Notes: generated by a model from the letters alone, not told the origin. Shown: positions 17,851-26,254, counted from the first letter of the stretch. The stretch is DNA of 64,000 nt from Cohnella cholangitidis (GCF_014107495.1 NZ_CP041969.1:1302001-1366000), one strand, 5' to 3'. A program made the numbers and translations.

Positions 17851-17891
17851 TGCCCACACCCTTTCCTTAAATTAGGAACTTTGTGAAGGCA

Positions 17892-17921
17892 TCATAGCAC
17901 GTCCTAAACTTTACGGACAAG
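17892..17921 (-). promoter_or_regulatory. sda: Promoter of sda
   Basis: Minus strand TTGTCC, 18-base spacer, TATGAT, about 45 bases before the start codon and immediately downstream of a DnaA box. Confidence 0.55.
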
Positions 17922-17929
17922 CCCTCAAG

Positions 17930-18028
17930 TTATCCACAGAAGGGTGTGGGCAAAGTGTGGGTATATTGTTGAAAAATGCTGGAAATCCTTTGTCGGCAAT
18001 GTGCAAATTGTGGATGAAGTTATACACA
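17930..18028. promoter_or_regulatory. DnaA-box cluster upstream of sda
   Basis: TTATCCACA at 17930-17938 and TTATACACA at 18020-18028 match the DnaA-box consensus TTATNCACA, and the minus-strand TCATCCACA at 18009-18017 has one mismatch. The first abuts the -35 region of sda. The area up to the YheC/D gene end (18131) holds no further gene. A second origin is unlikely since no AT-rich unwinding region or dnaA gene is present. Confidence 0.7.
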
Positions 18029-18130
18029 ATTTGTCGGCAACTTTTTCTCAACGATCATCATAAATAACTTTCATAACCGCAAATTATTCAATTAGAGGAA
18101 TCTATAGAAAACGCTGTCGGATCAAGCGGT

Positions 18131-18802
18131 TTACTGCGGTCGCGTATTGACCTCTAGCATCCAAATATGTCCGTTTCGGTCGATTCCATAATCATACCCA
18201 AGCGATCCGATCCCCGGAAAACGGCTTTCCAACAGCATTGTGGAAGCATTCGTCAAATGTCGCATTTCCCGTTTCTTCGTTTTGACGAGCTTTCCGGACA
18301 GGGAACGGCTTATTCCTTGCGCCGCGGTCAGCTGGGTTCCGCCCCGGCATAGGTTCGTTACGAACAAACCGGGTCTAGCCAATCGTCCAACCATCGATCG
18401 GTATGTCCATCTTCCGTTTTCCTTCACGTATTTGACCCTGTAGTCAATCGGCCGTCCTCCGATCGTGGCCAATCGGATTCCTCTTTGAATCAAATAAGCG
18501 CGTTTTTTGCGAGTAGCATTCAGCGCGCGTTGCAATCCGCTAAAGCTGGAGTAAGTACGACTAGTAGACTTATGAGTTAGTCTGTACGTGCTTCCCTTTC
18601 TTTCAACTTTAATGACACCGATTCCCCCTGCGCCGCGAACCGGCTTTACGACGACCATGCCGTATCTGGATAGCATTAGCCGCAAATTCGCGGTATTCAG
18701 CAGCCGCGAAGCCGGAATATGCCTGGAAATATAAGGGTTGGAAAGCAATGCGTTGGTCTTCAGCCACTTACTGGCCAATTGTCGACTTATCGTAACCTCC
18801 AT
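18131..18802 (-). CDS. YheC/YheD family ATP-grasp protein (spore coat-associated)
   Basis: A 223-residue protein of the YheC/D ATP-grasp family. Seen are VVVKPVRGAGGIGVIKVER (nucleotide-binding loop, about residue 50-68), YLIQRGIRLATIGGRPIDYR and the metal-binding end GYDYGIDRNGHIWMLEVNTR. Family members are associated with endospore coat formation; the ligated substrate is not known. The ATG at 18802 is chosen because AAAGGAG lies 9 bases upstream. It is short for the family (often 350-450), lacking the usual N-terminal lobe. Confidence 0.82.
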   Translation of the reverse strand: MEVTISRQLASKWLKTNALLSNPYISRHIPASRLLNTANLRLMLSRYGMVVVKPVRGAGGIGVIKVERKGSTYRLTHKSTSRTYSSFSGLQRALNATRKKRAYLIQRGIRLATIGGRPIDYRVKYVKENGRWTYRSMVGRLARPGLFVTNLCRGGTQLTAAQGISRSLSGKLVKTKKREMRHLTNASTMLLESRFPGIGSLGYDYGIDRNGHIWMLEVNTRPQ

Positions 18803-18934
18803 CCATTGAGGCTCCTTTCCTACGGGTATATCTCTATACATACTCCGTTTGACGGACAGGTTCTTGGATGGATGACGCCGGAAATTCGCCCCTCTTTCGA
18901 TCGCCCTCTCATTCGACCATGCCGGCTTACCCGG

Positions 18935-19171
18935 TCACCCGAAATGATGGACAGCGGCGAATACCATCAACTTTCCCGTTCGGGGAGGCTCTGATTGTTC
19001 GTATACCTTGCAGCGTTCGTAACGGTTTAGCTGTTCATCCAACAACTGGGACAGACGCAGCACTTGAGGATGGCTCATATCCGCGCCGTTCTGCACGAAG
19101 GCCAGCACCATTTTGTTGCGAAGATTTTCTATTCTCCGTCTCATTTTTCTTATTCTCGTTTTGTTCTCCAT
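18935..19171 (-). CDS. Spo0E-like aspartyl-phosphate phosphatase
   Basis: A 78-residue helical protein with the Spo0E signature LSQLLDEQLNRY (SQxLD core) after a long first helix (IENLRNKMVLAFVQNG). Such proteins dephosphorylate Spo0A-P and so hold back sporulation. The ATG at 19171 follows AAGGAG by 8 bases. It lies just upstream of the YheC/D gene and close to sda, another sporulation inhibitor acting at the phosphorelay. Confidence 0.85.
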   Translation of the reverse strand: MENKTRIRKMRRRIENLRNKMVLAFVQNGADMSHPQVLRLSQLLDEQLNRYERCKVYEQSEPPRTGKLMVFAAVHHFG

Positions 19172-19313
19172 CTCGAAATCTCCTTTACGAACGATTCCGT
19201 TCATCAACACTCGGATTGTTAATTGTATCTTTATGATAAACTTAAAGTTTTTGTAAAGTTCAGGGGGAAGTGTTAGATAATTGTTAGATACACCTAAATA
19301 CGCAAATCAAAAC

Positions 19314-19358
19314 AAAAAAGACCCCCATAACGGGTTAGTCTCGGACTAATCCCGTTAT
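19314..19358 (-). terminator. Terminator after the HesB/ErpA-type gene
   Basis: Minus-strand stem ATAACGGG...GACTAAT with a 3-base loop, a GGGGGTC extension and six T. Confidence 0.75.
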
Positions 19359-19388
19359 AGAGGCCGTGAATGAAGCATAAATCTTAGA

Positions 19389-19748
19389 TCAGCAAGGTTC
19401 CGCCGCGGGATTGCCCGCTTCCGTAGCCGTTCTGAAGCTCGAGCCGCATCCGCATGTTGCCGTTGCGTTCGGATTCTGGATCGTAAAGCCGCCTCCCATG
19501 GCGGATTCCTTCCAGTCGATCTCGAGGCCGTTCAAATACTTCATGCTATCCCCGTCAACGACGACTTTCACGCCGCGAATGTCCATTTCCTTGTCGCCGT
19601 CGTGCATTTCGTCGTCGAATCCCATGCCATAAGAGAATCCGCTGCATCCGCCTTCTTGAACGCCAATGCGCAGAAACAAATTCGGAGTTTCTTCGGCTGC
19701 CAGCATTTCTTGAATTTTATCCGTAGCCGATTCGCTGATGTTTACCAT
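19389..19748 (-). CDS. yutM: A-type Fe-S carrier, HesB/IscA/ErpA family (YutM)
   Basis: A 119-residue protein with the family's three conserved cysteines: one in QEGGCSGFSYGMGF (about residue 35) and two in CGCGSSF (about 99-101), which bind Fe-S or iron for transfer to targets. AGGAGG precedes the ATG by 9 bases. Together with NifU-like YutI at 23.1 kb it points to an Fe-S maturation neighbourhood, as in Bacillus (yutM, yutI). The C-terminal tail TEAGNPAAEPC adds an extra Cys of unknown use. Confidence 0.92.
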   Translation of the reverse strand: MVNISESATDKIQEMLAAEETPNLFLRIGVQEGGCSGFSYGMGFDDEMHDGDKEMDIRGVKVVVDGDSMKYLNGLEIDWKESAMGGGFTIQNPNATATCGCGSSFRTATEAGNPAAEPC

Positions 19749-19801
19749 ATCCGGTTCCCTCCTTAGAGCTGCTTTCTCTCTTCAGTATACTCCAGAGAGC
19801 T

Positions 19802-20257
19802 TTAAGCCTCAAGTGAGGTATCGCCCGCAAGTTGCTGGGCGATCGCTTTAAGTTCGATCCGGCAGCGGAATTGTCCCTGCTCGTTTTGCAAGAAATCGGC
19901 CAGTCTCCGAAACACCATTGCCAGCTCCGGTCCTGAAGAATCCGTATCCAGCAAATAACGGAACTGATCGGCCGACAACTCCCGCAACCGACCGCGATCG
20001 AACTCCCGACCGCCGGATTCGTGCATTCTCTTCCATTCTTTCGAAGGTTCGAACTTGTCGGAACGTCTCACGATCTGTTCGTATATACGTTGTTTTTTCA
20101 GCCACATATAATATTGGATTGGGTTTGATAAACTCCAAGCCTGACTAAGATCTTTAATCGTGTACGCCGCCCTGTACTTTTGAAGCGTTTGGATTTTCTC
20201 TTCCACGTCCAACTTCTCCAGCTCGCTGAGTGGTAAAATATCCGGTTTCATTTCCAT
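19802..20257 (-). CDS. Conserved hypothetical protein with HTH-like N-terminus
   Basis: A 151-residue soluble protein. Residues 15-55 (EKLDVEEKIQTLQKYRAAYT, then IKDLSQAWSLSNPIQYYMWLK) look like a helix-turn-helix; the rest is helical and charged, with no membrane segment. No family is recognised with confidence. GAGGCGGTG precedes the ATG at 20257. It is the last gene before the divergent mqnE promoter region. Confidence 0.6.
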   Translation of the reverse strand: MEMKPDILPLSELEKLDVEEKIQTLQKYRAAYTIKDLSQAWSLSNPIQYYMWLKKQRIYEQIVRRSDKFEPSKEWKRMHESGGREFDRGRLRELSADQFRYLLDTDSSGPELAMVFRRLADFLQNEQGQFRCRIELKAIAQQLAGDTSLEA

Positions 20258-20361
20258 GCACCGCCTCGTTCAATATTGTCATTTTAAACATAACCATAAT
20301 TTGGCTTATTATACAAGTTCATTCCCTATTTTGACATCGTTTATACGTTTTCTATTTCCAG

Positions 20362-20390
20362 TTGCCGAGGATAATATTGAGGTTTATAAT
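20362..20390 (+). promoter_or_regulatory. mqnE: Promoter of mqnE
   Basis: TTGCCG, 17-base spacer, TATAAT. About 125 bases separate it from the start codon, a long leader with no clear fold recognised. Confidence 0.45.
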
Positions 20391-20513
20391 GTTTACAGTT
20401 GTTCACCTAAGGAATTGCACGTTTTCATGATAAGTTATTTTTTTCACAAACCCTTCACGAACATTATTCGCACTTATTATGAAACAGATTAAGGGTTACA
20501 GGAGGCTCATCAC

Positions 20514-21617
20514 ATGACGCTCGTTACGACGCACCCTGATCGTCAAATGGCGGAAATCGCCGACAAGATCAGGAACGGACAACGGTTATCACTTGAAGAC
20601 GGCGTATTTCTCTACCGTTCCGATGATTTGTTGACGATCGGACAATTGGCCAACGAGGTTAATTTAAGAAAGAACGGCAAGAAAGTTTATTTTATCGAAA
20701 ATATGAGCCTCTACTTCACGAACGTATGCGAAGCTCATTGCGCGTTTTGCAATTTCCGCAAGGACGAAGGACAAGAAGGTTCTTATACGTTATCGCCGCA
20801 GGAAATGATCGATTACGTGGAACAACACATTCATCCCGGCGTTCGCGAATTCCACATCGTCGGCGGACATAATCCTAACGTACCGTTCGATTACTATGTG
20901 GAATCGATTCGCGCATTAAAGATCAAGTATCCGAACGTGACGATCAAGGCGTATACGGCCGCCGAAATCGAGTTTTTCTCCCGCATCTCCGGCTTAAGCT
21001 TCAAGGAAGTGCTGGAACGTCTGATCGAAGCCGGGCTGGAGACGTTGACCGGCGGCGGCGCGGAAATTCTATCCGATCAATACCGTAAAAAGATGCGCGT
21101 GGACAAAGCCAATATCCAACAGTACCTGGATGTGCACCGCACGGCGCACGAACTCGGCTTGCGGACGCATACGACGATGCTGTACGGTTCCATCGAGTCG
21201 TTGGAAGAACGCGTTCAGCACATGCTTCATATTCGCGAGCTTCAGGACGAGACGAACGGCTTCCAAGTATTCATCCCTCTCTCCATGCAGCCGATAAGTC
21301 CCAAAGCGAGCATTCGCCGCAGGAACTCCGCGTACGACGACTTGAAAGCAATCGCGATCAGCCGGTTGATGCTCGATAATATTCAGCATATTAAAGCTTA
21401 TTTCATTAACATCGGAACGCAATTGACCCAGGTAGCGCTTACAATGGGCGCCTCCGATGCGCACGGCACGATCGTTCGCGAGAAAATCAGCCACGCGGCT
21501 GGAGCGTTGACGCCGGCCGGCATTACCCGCGAGGACTTGGTTTGGCTAATCAAGGGAGCAGGACGCATTCCGGTCGAGCGCGATACGTTCTACAACGAAG
21601 TGAAAATATACGAATAA
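20514..21617 (+). CDS. mqnE: Aminofutalosine synthase MqnE (radical SAM)
   Basis: A 367-residue radical SAM enzyme with the cluster motif CEAHCAFC near residue 73 and the family features REFHIVGGHNPNVPFDYY and GLETLTGGGAEILSDQYRKK. It joins the MqnA product to S-adenosylmethionine to give aminofutalosine in the futalosine route to menaquinone. CofG/CofH-type and MqnC enzymes are relatives, but the motif set favours MqnE. AGGAGG is 7 bases before the ATG. It is the only pathway gene in the window; a hairpin terminator follows. Confidence 0.9.
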   Translation: MTLVTTHPDRQMAEIADKIRNGQRLSLEDGVFLYRSDDLLTIGQLANEVNLRKNGKKVYFIENMSLYFTNVCEAHCAFCNFRKDEGQEGSYTLSPQEMIDYVEQHIHPGVREFHIVGGHNPNVPFDYYVESIRALKIKYPNVTIKAYTAAEIEFFSRISGLSFKEVLERLIEAGLETLTGGGAEILSDQYRKKMRVDKANIQQYLDVHRTAHELGLRTHTTMLYGSIESLEERVQHMLHIRELQDETNGFQVFIPLSMQPISPKASIRRRNSAYDDLKAIAISRLMLDNIQHIKAYFINIGTQLTQVALTMGASDAHGTIVREKISHAAGALTPAGITREDLVWLIKGAGRIPVERDTFYNEVKIYE

Positions 21618-21621
21618 CACG

Positions 21622-21649
21622 GAGTTCCCCGTCGGGTAGACGGGGACTC
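21622..21649 (+). terminator. Hairpin after mqnE
   Basis: GAGTTCCCCGTC pairs with GACGGGGACTC around GGGTA, followed by TTCT; a weak T-tract. Confidence 0.6.
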
Positions 21650-21694
21650 TTCTGTGTCATACTAAGACAAACAGACGCAAAAGGAGCCTATTGT

Positions 21695-22753
21695 ATGAGT
21701 AAGATCGTAGTATTAGGCGGCGGCTATGGAGGACTTACCGTCGTTCAGGAGCTGCTGGAGCATTTGCCAAGCGATGCCCGAATTTATCTAGTGGATCGCA
21801 TGCCTTATCAAGGGCTAAAAACGGAATACTACGCGTTAGCCGCGGGAACGGTATCCGATTTGGAAATCCGCGTTAACTTCCCCGTGCATCCCCAATTGCA
21901 GATGGTTTACGGCGACGTAACCGACGTCGATCTGGACAATAAGATCGTTCATATTACCGAGCAAGAGCCTCTCTCTTACGATTCGTTGGTCATCGCGCTT
22001 GGGTGCACGGACAATTACCACGGAATCGTAGGCGCTCCCGAATTTTCCTGCAGCATTCAATCGCTTTCGTCGACTCGACGCACCTTCCAACAAATTAACG
22101 ACATCCGCCCGTACGGCCAATTAACGATTGTCGGCGGAGGCCTTAGCGGAGTGGAAGTCGCGGCGGAATTGCGAGAAAGCCGCGCCGACATTAACATTCG
22201 CATCCTCGATCGCGGCAACAGCGTCATGTCGGCGTTTCCGGGTAAATTGCAAACCTACGTCGCGGATTGGTTCCGTCAGCATGACGTGGAGATGCGCTCG
22301 CACATTAGCATAACGTCCTTAGAGCAAGGAGTCCTTCACAACGGGGACGAACCCATTCTTACCGATGTTACCGTATGGACGGCGGGAATTCAGCCCGTAG
22401 AGCTCGTTCAGCGCATGTCGCTTCCCAAAGATCCGCAAGGTCGCCTAATCGTCAATGAATGGCATGAGCTTCCCGATGCTCCGCACGTATACGTCATCGG
22501 CGATTGTTCCAGCCAACCTTTCTCCCCAAGCGCGCAGCTTGCCGGAGCGCAAGGCAAACAAGTCGCGGAAATCATTCGCGCCCGATTGGACAACAAAGAA
22601 CCGAAGCTATCCTCCATCAAGCTTAAGGGAGTGCTTGGTTCTCTAGGAAAAAAAGCCGGCTTCGGTTTAATGGGGGCTACCCCTCTTCTCGGCCGTATTC
22701 CGCGCATGCTCAAGAGCGGAGTGCTCTGGAAAAGCAAACGCCATTTCGGTTAG
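21695..22753 (+). CDS. yutJ: NADH dehydrogenase-like FAD oxidoreductase YutJ
   Basis: A 352-residue type-2 NADH dehydrogenase relative: FAD motif VVLGGGYGGLTVVQEL at the start, NADH motif IVGGGLSGVEVAAEL near residue 147, and the YVIGDCS region near 268. The ATG at 21695 has AAAGGAGC 8 bases upstream; an in-frame extension would overlap mqnE and is rejected. The order yutJ-yuzB-yutI is the same as in Bacillus. It is a second NDH-2-like enzyme besides YumB; whether it reduces menaquinone is not shown. Confidence 0.88.
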   Translation: MSKIVVLGGGYGGLTVVQELLEHLPSDARIYLVDRMPYQGLKTEYYALAAGTVSDLEIRVNFPVHPQLQMVYGDVTDVDLDNKIVHITEQEPLSYDSLVIALGCTDNYHGIVGAPEFSCSIQSLSSTRRTFQQINDIRPYGQLTIVGGGLSGVEVAAELRESRADINIRILDRGNSVMSAFPGKLQTYVADWFRQHDVEMRSHISITSLEQGVLHNGDEPILTDVTVWTAGIQPVELVQRMSLPKDPQGRLIVNEWHELPDAPHVYVIGDCSSQPFSPSAQLAGAQGKQVAEIIRARLDNKEPKLSSIKLKGVLGSLGKKAGFGLMGATPLLGRIPRMLKSGVLWKSKRHFG

Positions 22754-22777
22754 AGGGAGTTCGATAGCCTCATCCGC

Positions 22778-23044
22778 TTAAAGATCGTCCAGCAGCTTAT
22801 CCATTGCCGCCCGTTCCGTCTCTTGCTTCTCAATGGCGTCCAATATGAGATCGTAAAGCTGCTCGGCCGTTTCGGCAACGACGCTTTCGCCGTTAACGAG
22901 CGCATACGGAGACAAATAACATTCCCCGCAATTGCCGAGGCAGCCGTATTCGATCACTTCGATATCCGGAAGGCTTTCTAATTTTTTCAATACGCGGTCG
23001 GTTCCGTGGTGCATGTTACTTACGCAGAACTCCACGATATGCAT
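22778..23044 (-). CDS. yuzB: YuzB family protein (DUF1450/UPF0349)
   Basis: An 88-residue protein with the family core EYGCLGNCGECYLSPYALVN, whose Cys cluster suggests metal or Fe-S binding. Function is unknown. It lies between yutJ and yutI but on the opposite strand, as in Bacillus. Confidence 0.85.
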   Translation of the reverse strand: MHIVEFCVSNMHHGTDRVLKKLESLPDIEVIEYGCLGNCGECYLSPYALVNGESVVAETAEQLYDLILDAIEKQETERAAMDKLLDDL

Positions 23045-23089
23045 AGGTTCCTTTTCCTTTCCTTACGCGAAATGCTAACAAGCGTCTGT

Positions 23090-23117
23090 TTGAAAACCCG
23101 GCTTTTTGTACTATAAT
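23090..23117 (+). promoter_or_regulatory. yutI: Promoter of yutI
   Basis: TTGAAA, 16-base spacer, TATAAT, 24 bases before the start codon. Confidence 0.6.
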
Positions 23118-23141
23118 AGAATTTGAAAGGAGTGGATGATC

Positions 23142-23387
23142 ATGAGTACAAATGCTCCAAGCACGCAGTACGATGAAGTCATCGACGTTCTCGATAAATT
23201 ACGTCCGTTCTTGCAACGCGACGGTGGGGATGTTGAGCTCGTCGACATCGAGGACGGCGTCGTCAAATTGCGTCTTATGGGCGCTTGCGGAAGCTGTCCG
23301 AGCTCCACAATCACGCTCAAAGCAGGTATCGAGCGCGCATTGCTGGAAGAAGTCGAAGGCATTCAGGAAGTCGTTCAAGTGTTCTGA
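23142..23387 (+). CDS. yutI: NifU-like Fe-S scaffold protein (YutI)
   Basis: An 81-residue NifU C-terminal-domain protein with the CGSCPSS motif (CxxC, near residue 55) that carries a transient Fe-S cluster. The ATG at 23142 is preferred over the one at 23136, because AAAGGAG then stands 9 rather than 3 bases away. It works with A-type carriers such as the YutM homolog at 19.4 kb. Confidence 0.92.
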   Translation: MSTNAPSTQYDEVIDVLDKLRPFLQRDGGDVELVDIEDGVVKLRLMGACGSCPSSTITLKAGIERALLEEVEGIQEVVQVF

Positions 23388-23412
23388 TTTTCCTTCTTAA
23401 GCGGAAGTGGTG

Positions 23413-23440
23413 AAGGTCCTGTCCTTGCGGCAGGGCCTTT
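23413..23440. terminator. Terminator between yutI and the SDR gene
   Basis: AAGGTCCTG and CAGGGCCTT-type arms with loop, followed by TTTTGT on the plus strand; may serve both convergent genes. Confidence 0.65.
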
Positions 23441-23442
23441 TG

Positions 23443-24219
23443 TCATCTCTTCAGGTGCGTGCGAATCGGATCAAGCCCGCCGGACACGTCAATCGTATTG
23501 CCCGTAATGAAATCCGACTCCGGCAAACAGAGAAAAGAGATCATTCTGGCTACGTCCTCGCCCGTTCCCGGACGGCCTCGCGGCGACTCGTCGTCGAGGA
23601 TGCCCGCAACGTCGACGATGCTTTTTTCTTTGTTCCCGCCTCGGATATCCCCGGGACAAATCATGTTTACGGTAATTCCGCTCGCCGCTTCTTCGACCGC
23701 TAACGTCTTCGTGAACGATACGAGGCCGACTTTCGCCGCCGCGTACACGGCGCGATGGGGCCAAGATCGGGCCTCCGACGCATGCCCGAAGCCGAAATGA
23801 ATGATTCTCCCCCATTGCCTGCTCCTCATGCCCGGCAATACCCGATGATCCATCAACATCGTGCCGACGAGATTGCCGTTCATCAAATAATGGATGTCTT
23901 CCGTTTTATAGTCGGCGAATAGACGTCGTTCGCGAATGAACGGCCCTGCATTGTTGATCAGGATATCGACTCCGCCAAGCTTGCTCTCGACTTCGGAGAC
24001 GAGTCTTTCGGCATCGTCGGCTTTGGCGATGTCCGCTTGAATCGCGCATGCCTTTCGCCCCATCGCCTCGATTTCGGTCACAAGCACCTCCGCTTCGTCG
24101 CGGCTCGTCACGTAATTAATCGCGACGTCGCAACCTTGCGCGGCCAACTCAAGAGCCGTCCGTCTGCCCAATCCTTTGGCGCTGCCCGTAATTAACGCCG
24201 TTTTTCCCCCTAACTTCAC
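23443..24219 (-). CDS. Short-chain dehydrogenase/reductase
   Basis: A 258-residue classical SDR with the cofactor motif TGSAKGLG (residues 11-18), NNAG (about 88-91) and catalytic YxxxK (YAAAK, about 154-158). The position 13 residues before the catalytic Tyr, normally Ser, is His; the nearest Ser is at -11. The catalytic triad is therefore atypical. Similar to 3-oxoacyl-ACP reductase-like SDRs but the substrate is unknown. GTG start at 24219. Confidence 0.85.
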   Translation of the reverse strand: MKLGGKTALITGSAKGLGRRTALELAAQGCDVAINYVTSRDEAEVLVTEIEAMGRKACAIQADIAKADDAERLVSEVESKLGGVDILINNAGPFIRERRLFADYKTEDIHYLMNGNLVGTMLMDHRVLPGMRSRQWGRIIHFGFGHASEARSWPHRAVYAAAKVGLVSFTKTLAVEEAASGITVNMICPGDIRGGNKEKSIVDVAGILDDESPRGRPGTGEDVARMISFLCLPESDFITGNTIDVSGGLDPIRTHLKR

Positions 24220-24246
24220 GCCGCATCCCCCATTTCCGTCACTGGC

Positions 24247-24956
24247 TTAATCCATTTTCCGCAACCATTTGCACGCATACCGAAAGAAATGATTAAGAGA
24301 TCCGTGAACCATATCCCAGCCTTGATCCAAATCTTCCATATTGGAACCCAGATTCTCGATCGTCCTTCGTCCCCCGTGCTGGGCAAGGCTTTGATTAAGA
24401 TCGTCCTTCAGCTCCGCGTTCATCTGATGAATCTCCAAATTCCTTCGGCCGCGCAACCGGCTCATCGCGCCCTGATGGCGTTCCTTCAGTTCGTTAAGAG
24501 GTTTCATGAGTTCAACGTGCAAATGGTTCTCTCTCATATTCCTGAGCACCGTAAAATAAGAAAAATGCGCTTTCATTCGCTCGGTGCGGAGAGTAAGCAA
24601 TTGATTAAGCAACGTCCCAAGCTTATCAAGCAAGGCGAACACCCTGATATAGGCGTTTTTATCGAAATAAACGTGTTGATAATAATGGAATCGTTCTTCC
24701 GGCGACAGCTCGTTCACGAAATTGGAATGAACAAGTCTTGAATATCGCTTGGCCGCATAACAACTCTGTTCAAGCTCATCCATTGAACGAAGCAGCCCTT
24801 GCGCCCTATTTCGTACGTACGGAATTTCGAGGATTGCTCAGGCAATCGTTCCGCGAGCTTAGAGGACAGCGCAGCGAACTGTTCGATCGCCCGTACCGTC
24901 TCGAGCGACGTTCCTTCCCACTCTCTGGGTTGTTCCCCGAACAACACTCTCAGCAA
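24247..24956 (-). pseudogene. HEPN/Cthe_2314-like helical protein, frameshifted
   Basis: Two frames meet here. The first begins at TTG 24956 (AGGAGG upstream) and reads to ...KFRTYEIGRKG. The second reads LLRSMDELEQSCYAAKRYSR to 24247. Adding one G to the GGG run at 24796-24798 fuses them into one roughly 235-residue, all-helical protein. It resembles the Cthe_2314-type HEPN family of Firmicutes, whose function is unclear (RNase-related by superfamily). The downstream part alone (178 residues from 24783) is an open frame without a ribosome site. The frameshift is likely a consensus error. Confidence 0.65.
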
Positions 24957-25016
24957 CGGCCGTTCCTCCTACCTGCATCTATACGAGCGTATAAATTGAT
25001 TATTCCATTGTATCGC

Positions 25017-25063
25017 AAAAGAGACGGGTGGCTCAACCAATTACGGTTGCGCGTCGCCGTCTC
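25017..25063 (-). terminator. ctaA: Terminator after ctaA
   Basis: Minus-strand stem GAGACGG/CCGTCTC with a long loop that contains a second small hairpin, then TTTT. Confidence 0.6.
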
Positions 25064-25097
25064 CAATCGTTTTATCCGTTTTCCAGCCGGTCGAACG

Positions 25098-26051
25098 CTA
25101 ACCGCGAGAGGATTGCCGCGTTCGAATAGCCAACAATACGAGCATGCTGAACAGCGCCGAAATGATGATCGTATGCAGGAGTCCCGTGAAAATATATACA
25201 TCTTCGTTACTTAAGGTAAAGGAGAGCAGACCTCCGCTCAGCACTTGCAAGCATACAAGCACGAGAGCTTTATTGCCGATGGACGTCAGCTCGGAATCTT
25301 TGCCTGCGACTCTGCGGACATAGATCGCCAGAATCGCTACCAGAATAAGCAGTACCAGCGCCGCTATCCTATGGGCGAAAGCGACTCCAACCGAGCCGGA
25401 CAACTCGGGCACGATTGCTCCGTTGCATAATGGCCAGCCTTCGCATGCTCCTCCGGAGCTCGTATGCCTGATGTACGCCCCCAAGTAGACGACGACATAG
25501 CAGTAGACGAGAATCGCGACCATGCTGCGGAACAACGCCTTCGGCAAGTTAGCCGGGGCTGTTACCTTCGTAGAAGCACGGGCAGCGGTTTGTCCCGAAT
25601 CAAGCGTTGTCTCCCGTTTCACCCGCGAGTATAACAACCATGTACACGTGAAGGCGAACAAGGAAATCCCGAAATGGAGCGCCAGAACGAGAGAAGACTG
25701 CTCCCAGACGACCGCCATCGCTCCCAAAATCGCTTGCATGACGGTGAACAATAACGAGCCGCCCGCATACAGAAGATTTTCCTTGTTCCGAGCCGGCTTC
25801 CAGAAGTGGGTAACCAAGTAAGTGGCGCCGACGAGCAGGCCGACCAATCCGCTGATCATCCTGTGGCTGTATTCTACCATGGATTCGACCGTATACGCAG
25901 GTACGAACCGACCGTTGCATAATGGCCAATCCGTGCCGCAGCCCCGACCGGAATCCGTATTCGTGACAAGAACGCCTGCGATCAACACCAAAAACATTCC
26001 TATGCATGTAAGTAAGGTTAATAAACGATATCTCTGTGAAGTCATGCCCAT
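25098..26051 (-). CDS. ctaA: Heme A synthase CtaA
   Basis: A 317-residue, eight-span membrane protein made of two homologous four-helix halves. Each half carries the loop motif GxxWPLCNG preceded by a Cys (GRGCGTDWPLCNG and GACEGWPLCNG), and heme-binding His lie in YSHRM, LHFG, AHRIA and LLHTI. CtaA oxidises heme O to heme A for aa3-type cytochrome oxidase. ctaB, its partner, is 17 kb away. A 7-bp-arm palindrome lies upstream. ATG at 26051, or 26045 by ribosome-site spacing. Confidence 0.93.
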   Translation of the reverse strand: MGMTSQRYRLLTLLTCIGMFLVLIAGVLVTNTDSGRGCGTDWPLCNGRFVPAYTVESMVEYSHRMISGLVGLLVGATYLVTHFWKPARNKENLLYAGGSLLFTVMQAILGAMAVVWEQSSLVLALHFGISLFAFTCTWLLYSRVKRETTLDSGQTAARASTKVTAPANLPKALFRSMVAILVYCYVVVYLGAYIRHTSSGGACEGWPLCNGAIVPELSGSVGVAFAHRIAALVLLILVAILAIYVRRVAGKDSELTSIGNKALVLVCLQVLSGGLLSFTLSNEDVYIFTGLLHTIIISALFSMLVLLAIRTRQSSRG

Positions 26052-26120
26052 CCCCGATTTCTTGTGAAAGTTGGCGCAAGGGGCCAGTTCCCATTATACC
26101 CAACCCCAACTTTCAAAGCC

Positions 26121-26139
26121 ATGTTCATTATGTGAACAT
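26121..26139. promoter_or_regulatory. Palindrome upstream of ctaA
   Basis: ATGTTCA-TTATG-TGAACAT, 70 bases before the ctaA start and about 25 bases upstream of a TATAAT at 26092-26097. Position suits an activator site; the protein is unknown. Confidence 0.4.
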
Positions 26140-26200
26140 TGGATAGCGCCAGGGATTAGCCATATTATTGCCTAATTTTCCGCGACGGCTTCATTGAAAA

Positions 26201-26230
26201 ACCTCTTCGCCCGAACTCGGGTGAAGAGGT
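26201..26230 (-). terminator. Terminator after the thioredoxin-like gene
   Basis: ACCTCTTC/GAAGAGGT stem extended by CCCGA/TCGGG, then TTTTT on the minus strand. Confidence 0.8.
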
Positions 26231-26254
26231 CTGGAAACCATCTTTTCGTTTATG

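Noticed and set aside
17930..18130. Possible replication origin from DnaA boxes
   Set aside because: Only two perfect boxes, no AT-rich unwinding tract and no dnaA/dnaN nearby; the boxes fit sda regulation better.
23136..23400. Second frame over yutI giving an 82-residue protein
   Set aside because: A shadow of yutI with Ser/Arg-rich content; the NifU CxxC motif lies in the other frame.
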